From Prinsepia uniflora (taxonomy: Eukaryota > Streptophyta > Magnoliopsida > Rosales > Rosaceae), in assembly GCA_032719365.1 (NCBI GenBank), contig CM064868.1:73149766-73213765 (forward strand): a stretch of 64,000 nt of DNA, given 5' to 3'. A program made the translations under genes and the position numbers. The notes under the pieces are model-generated. The model searched no databases and was not told where the DNA came from. It saw only the letters and a program-made list of their open reading frames with translations. Below are positions 38,225-49,536 of the stretch, one piece after another (within the stretch, counting starts at the first letter, position 1; every line of letters starts with the position of its first letter).

Positions 38225-39228
38225 ACTTCATCGCTTCCTTTTTCAATTCCACATGTGAGTCTTCTTCAATTCCTTCTCAAATATGCAATTTTTGTTTTAA
38301 ATTTGTCCAAACAATAAAGAAATAGAGTTATAATTTCAATTTATAGATAATAGAGGAAGAAACACCAAGTGAAGAGAATATAATTGATGGAGGACGATCT
38401 CGGTCATCACTACTTAGTTCTTCCCTTTTCTTTCCTCAAGTTGATTTGGTGGGAGACTGGAAGTGGGATTGTGGGAAATGGAATTTGGGGTTTTGTGAAG
38501 TGGTGGACTCACTTTAATTTTTATAATATATTAAAGAAAGGCAAAGAAAAGTCAAATGGAATTTGGAATTCAGTTGAATGTTGGACTAGGTATAGTCTCT
38601 TTGCCCAAGTTTACATCTTTTGAGCCCCGCTGAGCCCACATAGAGCAAATTCAATACTGTATATGACCAAGTCGCATCTATATGGTTATATCTTTATTGA
38701 GTAGTCAATGAGTTCAATGAGCCCAAATAACCAACTAAATATTAGAGATCAGATATAATTATATATGATTTTGATTTTGGTAATTTGATGACTAGAGATT
38801 TCTGTTGAGTTTTAGTAATTTGAAATTCCATTATTGAGATTGGGTTTTTTGTAGGAGTAATTGACTCAATGTTATGACTATGAAATTACATTCGCGTACT
38901 AGTTGCAATTGTGGAAATCAAGGTTAGTAAATACTTATTTTTGCTAATTGTTGATATTTAATATAATTGGGTAAAGGTTTTTTTATTTTATATATCTATA
39001 TTGTTGCAATGGTGAATTATGAGTTTTGTTGTAATTTTTTTTTTCTATCAAATTTTATTTATATATACATATGCATTTGAGGGGTAAGATTCATTATGTT
39101 TCCGACTATGTATTTTTTATGTTTATTAATGAAATTCACTCACACTAATACTGTCGAGTTTGTTTTTTTTTTTTGTTAACACCTAATGGGTAAATTTCCA
39201 ACATCCAAAAATTGGGTTCTAAATCATA
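38225..39228. other. Intergenic, nothing recognised
   Basis: AT-rich sequence with no exon, element end or RNA gene that I can support. Confidence 0.4.
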
Positions 39229-39310
39229 ACCCTATGTTTTAATTTGCCTTGCTCAAAACCTCATGTTTTAATTTGCTTTGCTCATAACCTCATGTTTTCA
39301 TTTGCCTTTG
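39229..39310. repeat. 29-bp tandem repeat, about three units
   Basis: CCTCATGTTTTAATTTGC or variant recurs at about 39231, 39259 and 39288. Confidence 0.75.
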
Positions 39311-39521
39311 TATTCTTTGACTTGAAATTCAGAGTATTGGGAATAATTCAACTTGTATTATTCTTCTCACTAAGAGGCTTTATATAAGGTTACAATCCTA
39401 ATTACAAGTAATCACATAGAATCCTTCTAGGATAAGAAGACCTAACTTTTAGGAGAAAGAAACCTACTTTGACTAATTACATAAAAAGTGCATAATTTCA
39501 TAAATCTTGCAACACTCCCCC

Positions 39522-40000
39522 TCAAGTTGGTGCATAGATGTCGCACATGCCCAACTTGTCTAAAAATTTTGAAAACAATGTTTTCGAAACAACCTTGGTG
39601 AGGATATCAGCCAATTGATCTTCTGATCGAATTCCAGGTACTTCCACAAGTTTTACATCTAACTTCTCTTTAATAAAGGTCCTATCCACTTCGACATGTT
39701 TAGTTCTGTCATGCTGAACTGGATTTTCTGCAATATCACGTGCAGACTTGTTATCACAATATAGCTTCATAGATTGCTTTGGAAGATAACCCAAGTCTTG
39801 TAACAAAAGTTTCAACCACAATATTTTTTGGATCACAAGTGCCATTCCTCTATATTCAGCTTCTGCACTAGACCGTGCAACAACATTATGTTTCTTACTT
39901 CTCCATGTACCAAGAGTGCCTCCTATAAATGTAAAATAACCCGAGGTAGATCTTCTGTCATCCAGTACTCCTGCCCAATCTGCATCAGTGTATGTCGGGC
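39522..40000 (-). pseudogene. Copia RNase H C-terminal fragment
   Basis: The frame reads TYTDADWAG, DRRSTSGYFTFIGG, WRSKKHNVVARSSAEAEYRG, then YCDNKSARDIAENPVQHDRT, KHVEVDRTFIKEKL and DQLADILTK. This is the canonical end of plant Ty1/copia polyprotein, including RNase H acidic residues. It ends with TAG/TAA-rich sequence next to the polypurine tract. Upstream reverse transcriptase is gone: at about 39987 the frame runs into unrelated LTR sequence. Confidence 0.93.
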
Positions 40001-40679
40001 TGTCCCCGAGCACATACTTAAGAGAATATGCAAATAACTCGTAAGACTAGAATTAGAGGATTTCATAGGTTGAAATTAGGAGAATTCACGAATGAGCTAG
40101 GTTAAAGATGAGTTGACCATGTAAATATTAGATTAGGTTAGTTTGGATTAGTTTAATTACTTAGAACTTTTAAAACAATCAACTACCCCCCTAATTAATT
40201 AATCAGACGATAATCATGCTTAGGTACCCTCAATTCCCAGTTAAGAATGATCCCTACTTATCAATGCTACAATCTACAAAAAAGGGTTTTAATTTGCATA
40301 TGTTTTTATTAAGTGTTGAGTGTGACTTTGTGTTTACTTTAATGCTTAGTTTTAGCGTATCAGGTAGGCGCAGATAGCACTTCATGATGTCTAGATTCAT
40401 TGACATCAATAACCATCGTTTTACCTTCTAGTTGTCATCATACCAGTGCTCATAATTATCATTGTTGAATCAAAGATTGAACTCGTCGCGAAAAGTTCTC
40501 ACAATTCCTGCAAACAGCAAACAATTAGCTATCGTTGCTTCGATCGATTTACCCGGGGGGTTGTTCGACCAAGAACACTCCGATGCTTAAGTTAGCTTTG
40601 AGAGAGGAAAGGGATATACTTCGAAACGAAGAATCAACGTAACTTGGAAATGAAATGTGCCTTGCTATTTATAGGGGTG

Positions 40680-40885
40680 AATGAAATGTTCGATTTCCAT
40701 AGTTTCGATGTGGGACAAATGCTCATCAATTTACCTCTTATATAGGGGTGAGTGAGATGTTCAATTTCCATAGTTTCGATGTGGGACAAATGCTCATCAA
40801 TTTACCTCTTATATAGGGGTGAGTGAGATGTTCAATTTCCATAGTTTCGATGTGGGACAAATGCTCATCAATTTGCATGCTAACA
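40680..40885 (-). promoter_or_regulatory. Triplicated TATA-containing 71-bp unit in the LTR
   Basis: TGGGACAAATGCTCATCAAT recurs at 40711, 40782 and 40853. Two spacers contain, on the element's sense strand, CCCCTATATAAGAGG. The other LTR has the same array at 45738-45943. This is a plausible core promoter, reiterated. Confidence 0.7.
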
Positions 40886-41244
40886 CGTGTTATACAAATC
40901 GAGGGTGGAGAGGCTTCCACATGTCATTCTGGTTTGGGCCATGTCCGGTGCTTGTGCTTACAAGTATTATTGCCAAGGGCAATTTGGTCATTTTGAGAAT
41001 TATGGGCCACGTGGCAGCTCCACATTTTTCCGGTGATTTTGGGTTCCACAAATGCCCCCACATCGATTCGGTATTCAGGGAATCCGGAGGGATGTACATT
41101 GTTTGGAGTCTTATATTACCGGGTTACCAGTTACCGTTGGGTTCAAGAATCGATTCAGTGTTTATTTGACGATTTTGCCCCTGGTTATAAAGGTAAAAAG
41201 TCCATTTTTAGTTTTAGAATGACTATTCTGGGTTTAGTGGTGTG

Positions 41245-41485
41245 AATCAGACATAATGTGCAAAATGACCATTTTACCCCCAAGCATGGGCAAAATGTTG
41301 TCTTTTGAACCGGGGGGTCCAAAGGACGAGGGCCAGAGACCATTACGTAGGTCGAGTTGATACGAATCCATAGACAGGTGGCATGCCGAAATCGGAGATC
41401 GGATGCGAAGGTTATGTGTCTACGAAGGCGAGGGGCATTTTTGTAATTTTGGAAGCGAAGGGCAAAACGGTCTTTTTGAGACAAG
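41245..41485 (+). repeat. Giant-LTR-like module inside the gag-only element
   Basis: AAATGACCATTTTACCCC, ATTACGTAGGTCGAGTTGATAC, and CCATAGACAGGTGGCATGCC appear in the same order as in the first third of LTR L1 (near 9840 and 10090-10140), on the strand opposite to gag. The homology is clear but diverged. Confidence 0.75.
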
Positions 41486-41929
41486 CGAACGGTGGACGCT
41501 GACTCATGCTACCTACCAATGATTCTTGCTGCTTTGTCTAGACAACATGGAGGAAATCAAGGATTTTAGGGACCCTAAACCCTTAATTAGGGAAAACTCA
41601 ATCATTTTGTCCAAACCTTGATTTTGTTAAATAGCAGAGCAATTCGATTGTGAGAATGAGAGATTAGAGAGTCTGAATTGGAGCAAAACAAACACAAAGG
41701 ACAGGGGGTCGCTGGTTTTGCAGATTTTCGAAATTTTGGAAATTTGTGGTAAAAATTCGAATTCGAATTCGTGAGTCTTGAGGATCAAAATTGAGGCTGG
41801 ATTAAGTCTCCTGGGACTAATTCGAACCGATCCAAATCAAAAACGGGGAGGATTGAGGCCGTATCGAGCAAGAACAGAAGCTTCAAAATCCTCGAAAAAT
41901 CGAGCTTGAGTTCTACTAGCTGGAGGTAA

Positions 41930-42990
41930 GGATTTATCAAATTGATCTTGTAAAATCGTTCCTTATACTCTCACGATGTCACGTCGTGGACGGAGTTTGG
42001 CCGAACAGTCGACGGGGACTTGGTGGTGACTGAGTGCACTTGCGGACGTGACTAGTGAGCATCGGTAGGCAGGATCACACCTACTGTGACTCTTGCTAGT
42101 ACCACATACATGCTCGCCATGCGTCAAGATGCCGAGAGACCTAGCAAATTTGTCCTGTGGGAGCGTGGCGGTTTTCGTGGCCTAAGTCTATTCCGAGGGA
42201 AAGATATGGATTTTGAGAAGCCTGAAGACCTCATGGAGTGGAAGGCTTGCAATCAAAATTCCTTTCCAAATGACGTTCTCGTGGAGCTTGGCGACAGATG
42301 TTCTTCCAGAGTTTCGGGACATGAGCCGGCTGCTTTCTCCATGAATGGCGCGAGGCTTTCAGACATCCCGATCAAGGAGTGGTTGTGCGTTCCACTGTGC
42401 TTGAAGGAGACCGTTGTTCAGAAGAAGGACAATAAACAAGGACTTACTGGTTCTTGGGAGAAAAAACCATGCCGAGCAACTTCTTTCCAAACCCATAAGC
42501 ATACCGAGCAACTTCTTTCCTAACCTTTCCGTTCTGGCCCTACGAATGTGCCATCTTGATGCGAAGGGCAGGCAGAAATGGAAAGTTATGTTGTTGATGT
42601 GAGATTGCGATAACTAAGATAACTTGAGGTCTCAATTTCACATCGGAAGCCAAAATGGGCGAGTTGGAGATGAGCCGTGCAGAGAGGATGCTGATAGAAA
42701 ATGAGCGAGATACCACTCGAGATGAGCTCTCCCTGCTGCACAGAAATTTGCAGGACTCAGAAGGCTTTGATGCTTCGATGGCGAAGGCTTGAATGCTTCG
42801 CAGGGCGAAGGCTTGGATGCTTCGATAACGAAGGCTTAGGTGCTTCGCATGGCGAAGGCTTAGATGCTTCGCAGGGCGAAGGCTTGAATGCTTCGATGAC
42901 GAAGGCTTGGATGCTTCACATGGCGAAGGCTTAGATGCTTCGCAAGGCGAAAACTCAGATGCTTCGATGACGAAGGCTTGGATGCTTCGA
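41930..42990 (+). pseudogene. Antisense coding-like region of the gag-only element
   Basis: Opposite to gag, between gag and the 3' LTR. An open frame of 145 codons (42086-42523) contains RPSKFVLWERGGFRGLSLF and EWLCVPLCL but no family I recognise. Downstream at 42656-42790 another frame reads as a charged, coiled-coil-like stretch (MGELEMSRAERMLIENERDT) ending in the minisatellite. Extra antisense ORFs between pol and the 3' LTR are known from Tat-lineage Ty3/gypsy elements; this resembles one, possibly with introns, but the product is unknown. Frames are not continuous, so it may be dead. Confidence 0.4.
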
Positions 42991-43005
42991 TCATGAAGGC
43001 TTTTT
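42764..43005 (+). repeat. 24-bp minisatellite (GAAGGCTTGGATGCTTCG)
   Basis: TGCTTCG followed by a GGCGAAGGCTT-type block recurs about ten times with 23-24 bp spacing (42771, 42794, 42818, 42841, 42865, 42889 and on). In one frame it reads as an eight-residue EGLDASQG-type repeat. Confidence 0.9.
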
Positions 43006-43156
43006 ACACTAGAGAGAATAAGCTTTGAAAATTGTACATGGTGAACAAATCAATTTGTTAATCTCATTTCATTGATACTTGAATTCAGAAGGCAACTTGA
43101 AAAGCAAAATTGAAAAGCTCCATAGAGTTTTATGTCTTTCTAATGTTGACTTGCGT

Positions 43157-45043
43157 CTAGTTGATGCGGATCACCTTTGACGCTGGCTCGTTTGACTCTT
43201 TGTTCTCCATGTGATTTACAGTCTTGTTTTTGATGTAGTCTGTACAATGCCCCTCCCTCAGGAGATTTCGGAGATATCTTTCGAAAGATATACATGTGCT
43301 GATATTGTGCCCATAACATTCATGATAGGCGCACCATTTGGTTTTATCAGCATTCTCTTGATTGCCTTTGACTGGCTCTGGCTTCTTAAACCATGGCTTG
43401 TTCTTAATTTCATTGTGGATCTGATGGGCTGGTAAAGATAGCTGCAAGTTAGGCTTCCCCATAACTGGCGTTTGGGAGTGTTGCCCTGCCTTTCGCTTGT
43501 TGAGCTTTCCAGTTGCAGACTTTCCATGGGGTTCATCCTCATCGGAGGCCTTTTCGCTAGTCCCAGCATGGCCATGAGTATGAGCGGCGCGCTTCTCATC
43601 CTCCCAACTTGCATGTCGCTCTGCTAGCGAAAGTATTTCGGAAAGACTTCGCGCATTGCTCATGACGATGTCCCCGTAAAGCTGGCTGTCTCGAGGGAGT
43701 CCTTGCTTGAATGCCATTGCCGCAACAAAGTCATTACAGCTGATAATGCGAGATTTCTCCTCACAAAATCTCCGTATGTATTGTCGCAGAGTGTCTTTTG
43801 CTCTCTTTCGGACAGAGAAAAGATGGTCGTCTTTCACCTCGATTGTCCGAAGTTGTGCGTATTCCTTCACAAATGTCAAAGCCAACTCTTCGAAGGACTC
43901 AATCTACCTCGGGGGGAGATGATTGAACCAAGTCATGGCTTGGCCTTGAAGGGAAGCTTGAAAAACTTTGCACATGAGTGCATCGTTAGACCTGTGGGGG
44001 ATCATGACTCCTCGAAAATGATCTATGTGTTTTACTGGGTCGGAGGATCCTTTGAATGGAGTGAAATTTGGTGTTGCGAACCTCTGGGGGAATGGCTCCT
44101 CCTCAATATCCCTTATGAAGGGCGTAGAGAGCTGTATTTGGCGACGTAGATCGTCTTCTAGATCGCCACCCTGTTGAGCACGAAGGTGCATGTCCAGCAT
44201 TTTTTGAACATCATTAGCCCGCAATGCTCCTTGCTGAGCCGATGAGTCCTCTTTTGCTAATTGTTGAGAAACTCTTTGAGCTTCTCCCCTTTTACTGTCG
44301 TGGGCAGATCGTTTTGGGTTTTTGTTTTGAGCTCGAAGTTGCCCCCTGCCCCCACGTGAGTGCTGTGAATGCTCTGCCCATGAAGTTGCCCCAGTCCTAC
44401 CTCCTAGCCGTTCACGTACTAACGGCTTTAGGCATTGTGGGATTTTTGCTTGATGAGCGTGACTTTCTTCTCCAGAGTTTCCCAGCGAAGTATCTTGTGA
44501 CATTGTTTGGCAGCGGGCCTGCTCTTTCCTAGGTCGTCCCTGGGCATTCTCTTGTCGGCCACGTGACGTGGATCGTCCGTCCCACTCCTGGATTGGTCTC
44601 CCTGCTAGGAGTTGCTGCAAGAGCTCTGACTGAAGTTGAATTTGTTTGCTTAACCCTTCAACTTGCTGCGCCAAATTGTCTTGGGGAGGTTGGTGACGAC
44701 TTCTCCCTGAGATGTCATGACATCCGTCCAGAAAGTCCTTTAGGACCATGTTTGTTATGGGTCGATCATGTCGTGATGCATTTCCCATCAACCTCTCATT
44801 CGCTTGTTTTAAAGTCGAAGTTCCTTCCCCTAGCGCGGGTACTTGGTTAGCTGGAGAGGGGAATGCTCCAAAACTGAAGGTTGGCCTCCCTTCGAGTGTC
44901 TCAAGGGGCGCTTCCATAGACACGCGCCTGAGTTGAGCTGGGCGCTTTTCCGGAGTTTCTATGTGAGCTTCATTCCTCGTTTGAGCTGTTGAGGCAGAAA
45001 TACCTTCTCCGGCTGACTGAGCGGATCGACGAGCCTTAGCCAT
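43157..45043 (-). pseudogene. Ty3/gypsy-type gag with one internal stop
   Basis: Starts at 45043 (MAKARRSAQSAG) and runs 379 codons to a TAG at about 43904, then continues in the same frame to 43157. Upstream: a basic, Gln/Arg-rich N-terminal region, then a capsid-like domain with FTPFKGSSDPVKHIDHF and QAMTWFNHLPPR just before the stop, and after it IESFEELALTFVKEYA and LRQYIRRFCEEKS, a classic Retrotrans_gag core. A zinc-knuckle variant WCAYHECYGHNISTC is near 43300. The spacing suggests Tat/Athila-like lineages. The stop makes the product two pieces unless read through. No pol follows. Confidence 0.88.
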
Positions 45044-45084
45044 GCCGATTCGAAGAATTTTGAATTTGGAAAGCTGTTGATGGG

Positions 45085-45475
45085 TAATTTGAACAACGTT
45101 CAGAATCTTCGAACAATGTCGATGAACGACGAACGAAGAGAGATGAACGATGAAAAATGTTCAAAATCTTCGAACAATGTCGATGAACGACGAACGAAGA
45201 AAGATGAACGATGAACGAATTCTTGATGAGTGATGAACAACGTTCAAAATCTTCGAACAATGTCGATAAACGACGAACGAAGAAAGATGAACGATGAACA
45301 AATTCTTGATGAGTGATGAACAACGTTCAAAATCTTCGAACAATGTCGATAAACGACGAACGAAGAAAGATGAACGATGAACAAATTCCTGATGAGTGAT
45401 GAACAACGTTCAAAATCTTCGAACAATGTCGATGAACGACGAACGAAGAAAGATGAACGATGAACAAATGAGAGA
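45085..45475 (-). repeat. 83-bp tandem repeat in the retroelement leader
   Basis: CTTCGAACAATGTCGAT recurs at 45108, 45168, 45251, 45334 and 45417: one short 60-bp step, then three exact 83-bp steps. It lies between the primer-binding site and the gag start. Confidence 0.92.
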
Positions 45476-46108
45476 GCTTCTTCTGAGTATAACTCAATAG
45501 CTCTCAATGAAAGCACCAATTGTTGAATCAAAGATTGAACTCGTCGCGAAAAGTTCTCACAATTCCTGCAAACAGCAAACAATTAGCTATCGTTGCTTCG
45601 ATCGATTTACCCGGGGGGTTGTTCGACCAAGAACACTCCGATGCTTAAGTTAGCTTTGAGAGAGAAAAGGGATATACTTCGAAACGAAGAATCAACGTAA
45701 CTTGGAAATGAAATGTGCCTTGCTATTTATAGGGGTGAATGAAATGTTCGATTTCCATAGTTTCGATGTGGGACAAATGCTCATCAATTTACCTCTTATA
45801 TAGGGGTGAGTGAGATGTTCAATTTCCATAGTTTCGATGTGGGACAAATGCTCATCAATTTACCTCTTATATAGGGGTGAGTGAGATGTTCAATTTCCAT
45901 AGTTTCGATGTGGGACAAATGCTCATCAATTTGCATGCTAACACGTGTTATACAAATCGAGGGTGGAGAGGCTTCCACATGTCATTCTGGTTTGGGCCAT
46001 GTCCGGTGCTTGTGCTTACAAGTATTATTGCCAAGGGCAATTTGGTCATTTTGAGAATTATGGGCCACGTGGCAGCTCCACATTTTTCCGGTGATTTTGG
46101 GTTCCACA

Positions 46109-46330
46109 ATCATCATCTTCTGTGGGTGGTTTATCTTTCCCACGAATGAACTTCAATTTTCTTCTTCAGTGATGAGCATCTCTACTAGTTGAGACCATAC
46201 ATCATAGTTGGATTCAGTGAGGATAATCCCCGGATTGAATGCAAATCCATCAGATTGAATGACAATTGGACTGACAGGTTTGGTGCCAGAAACTTCAGCG
46301 TCATCTTTTGGAGGTGGAAGGATTTATGAC
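46109..46330 (-). pseudogene. Copia gag N-terminal fragment, copy 1
   Basis: Minus-strand reading near 46290-46110 gives the typical copia gag start (SPIVIQSDGFAFNPGIILTE, then a YDVWSQLVEML-like tract). It is interrupted at 46109 by the gag-only element and continues at 40457-40370. The counterpart in copy 2 is at 61138-61452. Confidence 0.8.
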
Positions 46331-46894
46331 ATTTTCGTGACTATTCACAAGTATTTAGTGTTTCAGGGTTTCAAGCGGGTTCAGGGGTACGGTGAGGTTT
46401 TAGGGTTTTGGGGTTTCAAACAATTCAGGAGTACAACTCTGATACCAACTTGAAATTCAGTGTATTGGTATTAATTCAACTTGTATTATTCTTCTCACTA
46501 AGAGGCTTTATATAATGTTACAATCATAATTACAAGTAATCACAAAGAATCCTTCTAGGATAAAGGGACCTAATTTTAGGAGAATGAAGCCTACTTTAAC
46601 TAATTACATAAAAAATGCATAATTACATAAATCTTGCAACACGTGTTCCCCAGAACTTCAGTACAATGTAGACAGAAACTTGTCACTTTGTAGCGGGTGA
46701 TTTGGATTTCGAATTAAAAAAGAAGTTATGAAAGAAACTTCCTCATCTCTTCCTCGTCGCTTCTTCCTGGACTTTGACCAAGACTCAAATAATGGAGTCT
46801 ACGTGCTACGACAACTCAAGTCGTGTCCATAGTTTATTATTTAGGCACCTTATAAACCAAACCCAACACAAACCGTAGCTACCTTAATACCAAA

Positions 46895-47404
46895 ATGGCA
46901 AACCCATCAAAAAATTCAGGGTGGAACTGGCTCAAGGACTTCCAATACAACCAAGGCAACGATTCCCCCGGAGATGCCCGCAATGTGTTGCTCGTAATTG
47001 CAGCGCTGATCACCGCCGTGACCTTCCAAGCTGGGGTCAACCCTCCGGGAGGTGTTTGGCAAGAAAGTAAGGATGACCACACTGCTGGAAGAGCCATTTA
47101 TGCAACTCACAAGGCACCATTTTATGTGTTCTTGATATCAAACACTTTGGCACTTTCCACTGCAATCTTCATAATCATATCTCTCACTCATAGATTTCCT
47201 TTCCATTTTGAAGTGTTGGTTGCTACACTTTCTATGATCGTCACTTATGCTTCTGCTCTCTTTGCTGTGACACCCAATGAGTCTGTCAAGTTTCGTTACA
47301 TATTGACTGCAGCTGCTCTGCCCGTCATCATTCGGTTTCTCATCCAAATGTTCAAGAAGTTTGAACCTAAATGTGTGGGTGTGTTTTTTCGGTCTAAAAC
47401 ATAA
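46895..47404 (+). CDS. PGG-domain membrane protein, copy 1
   Basis: A single-exon frame of 169 residues. Residues 24-55 match the PGG domain (DSPGDARNVLLVIAALITAV, then NPPGG), usually found at the C-terminus of plant ankyrin-repeat membrane proteins (ACD6-like, ITN1-like). Four hydrophobic segments are visible (about 28-47, 76-97, 105-125 and 134-151), and the end is basic (FKKFEPKCVGVFFRSK). There are no ankyrin repeats in frame or upstream, so it is a PGG-only protein; short stand-alone forms exist in plant genomes. TATAAA lies at 46851-46856, 39 bp before the ATG, and a copia LTR in opposite orientation ends 254 bp upstream. No stop or frameshift. Cellular role unknown; stress or defence is a family-level guess. 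Confidence 0.85.
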   Translation: MANPSKNSGWNWLKDFQYNQGNDSPGDARNVLLVIAALITAVTFQAGVNPPGGVWQESKDDHTAGRAIYATHKAPFYVFLISNTLALSTAIFIIISLTHRFPFHFEVLVATLSMIVTYASALFAVTPNESVKFRYILTAAALPVIIRFLIQMFKKFEPKCVGVFFRSKT

Positions 47405-48836
47405 ATGTGTGTTTTGGAAGTAATTCCTGGATACCATCGGTTGTGCACACTTATGTGTCACTTTTTCAGTACTTGAGTTGTGGAACTACAGCGATAGCCG
47501 TACATTTTTTTACAGCCGTTTGTAGGTGAGATATTTTTTTGGTGTGTGTGATCATCAATAATTGTCAATCCAAAACTATGTCACATGTTGGATCGGTACA
47601 AATGAATTGTCAATGTTTTAATTGTGTCGTCAATTTTATATATAACTAGTGGAAACTTTTGTGGCTCTAACTAATTTCATGTCTTAGTTTCAATTGGACT
47701 ATATATTTCAATTTCAATTTCATGGCTTTTTTTTTTTCGGGTATTACAAAATGGAGGAGGCTTGACTTAGAAAATGCAATGTATGCCAGCTATGATTTTT
47801 TAGTGTTGTCAAATTTAAGACAATTTTCTAGTGATTATACAACTATAGCTGGCCAAGCATCTCTCAATTTCAAGGCAATAACCTAAGAAGATAAGACATG
47901 CTTGGTGATTGGTTTTATTGATAATTAATACATGCTTAATGCTTGGTTTTATTGATAAGACATGATTGTATTATGTTAACTTCTAAGCATATTTCAACTA
48001 ATTAAAGTTGTCGTTTAGACATCATGTTAATTGTAACTAGACTCCTAATCAATGAGTTAATTTGTATTCAAATAAAGTTTTAGAAACAGATAGGACGAGA
48101 GATTTGAACTTTCAATTTATTTTAATAGTATATAGAAACAGACCCTAGATCAAGAACTGTTTAATAACATCACATGTTTTTCCTTTTTGTCAAAGTGTGG
48201 AATTCATTAAGGAAAGGAAACACAAGGATACCCAAAACGTTAAAATCCAACTCAAAGTATTACACATAAATGACAGAAATAAATAAAATTGAAAGATAAT
48301 CTGAAATGGCTCAAAACAAAAAATCCAAAAACTAAACAAAAACCCATGACATGATAAACCAAAATAACCCTAGAAACCACACGAGCCTCCATCAACCGCC
48401 ACCTCCGAGCAACAAGGCACCACATCAAAGTGCAACACAATCTGGAACCAAATACATTCTAACAACCAAACACAAGAAAAAAACTGCAATGACATTATTA
48501 AATGGAGTAGCTAGGAAAGACGGAAGACACCAACATAGATCCACATGCGATGAACTTGGGGGAGATGAAAGGTGAGGATGGAGGATAGAAAACAAAGAAG
48601 ACTGAAATAGGAGTGAGTTGAAATGAAAAAAGAAGAGCTGGAATGAAAAAAAAAAACAAGTGGAATAGGAAGAGAAAACAAAACAGCCACAAGGACTAGA
48701 CAAACAGCGACAAGGGCCGAGAAGGAAAATTGCCCAGCTTCATCGATCCACCAGGAGCACCAGTCCGCATCACCCACATCATGCTCTGACGCAAACGACA
48801 GCAGAAAGAACAAGGGGATGAGAAAACTGCAGCCAT
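47405..48836. other. Downstream flank of PGG copy 1 (duplicated)
   Basis: Matches 62530-63952 closely. It holds no further gene; AT-rich with a GA-rich tail (48560-48660). The open frames near 48351-48700 are low-complexity and conserved only because the segment is duplicated. Confidence 0.6.
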
Positions 48837-49536
48837 GAGAGAAGAGGAAAAAGGGTTAGAGGGAAGGAAGGAAGGGTTAAAGGAAGGGTAGGAGAAGAGA
48901 GGAGAGGAGATGAGGGGTGGAGATTTACTCCAAATCTACCACCAGATGGTAGAGATTGGAGAAAACTCCACCCCGTATCTATTAGGGTCAGCCGTTGTTT
49001 GTAGAGAGAGGTGGGAGAGTTTTGCAAAGGGAGTTCTTTTTTGGGTGAAAATATGGAAAACATAAACCAATCATATATACTCTATGTGATCATGATTTTC
49101 TTGGGTGAAAATATGGAAAACATAAACCAAACAAAAATTAACTAAAGCTCTTAATAGAGCTACCCCTAATTGATCATCCAACAACATCGCCTCAATCCCA
49201 ACAGGATGGTGCGAAAACTCTATAAGCACACCAGGAGCCTCGACATGAGATCTGTCACCACATTACACTCATGGTAGACATGATGAATATTGCAGTACCA
49301 ATCCCGATTTAACAGCCCCTTGCAAGCCAAGATCAAAGGACAAAGCAGATGCAGAGCGTCCATAGAATAAGACATCAGGGGAAATGCCACAGAAAAATAT
49401 GTCTCAATCTTCACCACTTGATAACTCCTGCTCCACATCAACCTCAAACAATGATAGATACCCTAGAGCTCCATCAGTCTCAATCTTCACTACTTGATAA
49501 CTCCTACTCCACGTCAACCTCAAACCATGCTAGATA

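Larger units (their letters stand above)
40463..46108 (-). mobile_element. Gag-only LTR retrotransposon (TR-GAG-like), 5646 bp, recent
   Basis: Two 588-bp LTRs (40463-41050 and 45521-46108), starting TGTTGAATC and ending TTCCACA, differing at about one position by eye. Exact target duplication ATCAT at 40458-40462 and 46109-46113; the empty site survives in the duplicated locus near 61236. In minus orientation: LTR, primer-binding site starting TGGTGCTTTCATTGAGAG (45502-45519), a leader with an 83-bp tandem repeat, a gag frame broken by one stop, no protease, reverse transcriptase or integrase, an opposite-strand coding-like region, and a G-rich tract before the 3' LTR (41051-41065). It must depend on an autonomous Ty3/gypsy partner. 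Confidence 0.92.
39323..46641 (-). mobile_element. Deleted Ty1/copia element, copy 1 locus
   Basis: LTRs: 39323-39514 (3' LTR in element sense) and 46451-46641 (5' LTR), TG...CA, diverged by about 8% by eye. A polypurine tract (CTTGAGGGGGAG on the minus strand) is at 39515-39526. A primer-binding site TGGTATCAGAG is at 46437-46447. Between them remain the RNase H end (39522-39986), part of a solo LTR (39987-40457), the gag start (46109-46330), and the younger LTR element 40463-46108. Flanks TGACT and CGTGT do not match, so the two ends may come from different insertions or the site has decayed. Confidence 0.8.

Noticed and set aside
42086..42523. A host gene captured on the plus strand
   Set aside because: No family could be recognised and the frame lies entirely within the gag-only element, so it is listed only as an antisense coding-like region of that element.
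46437..46447. A tRNA gene near TGGTATCAGAG
   Set aside because: The motif is a primer-binding site next to an LTR; no cloverleaf surrounds it. The same holds at 19786, 37932, 49801, 50155 and 61562.
39323..46641. Interpreting the whole span as one intact copia element
   Set aside because: Most of pol is missing, the flanking 5-mers differ, and the central 5.6 kb is a different, younger element.
48351..48813. Paired open frames in both PGG flanks
   Set aside because: They are conserved only because the whole segment is duplicated; composition is low-complexity Ser/Phe/Leu or Lys/Thr, without a domain.
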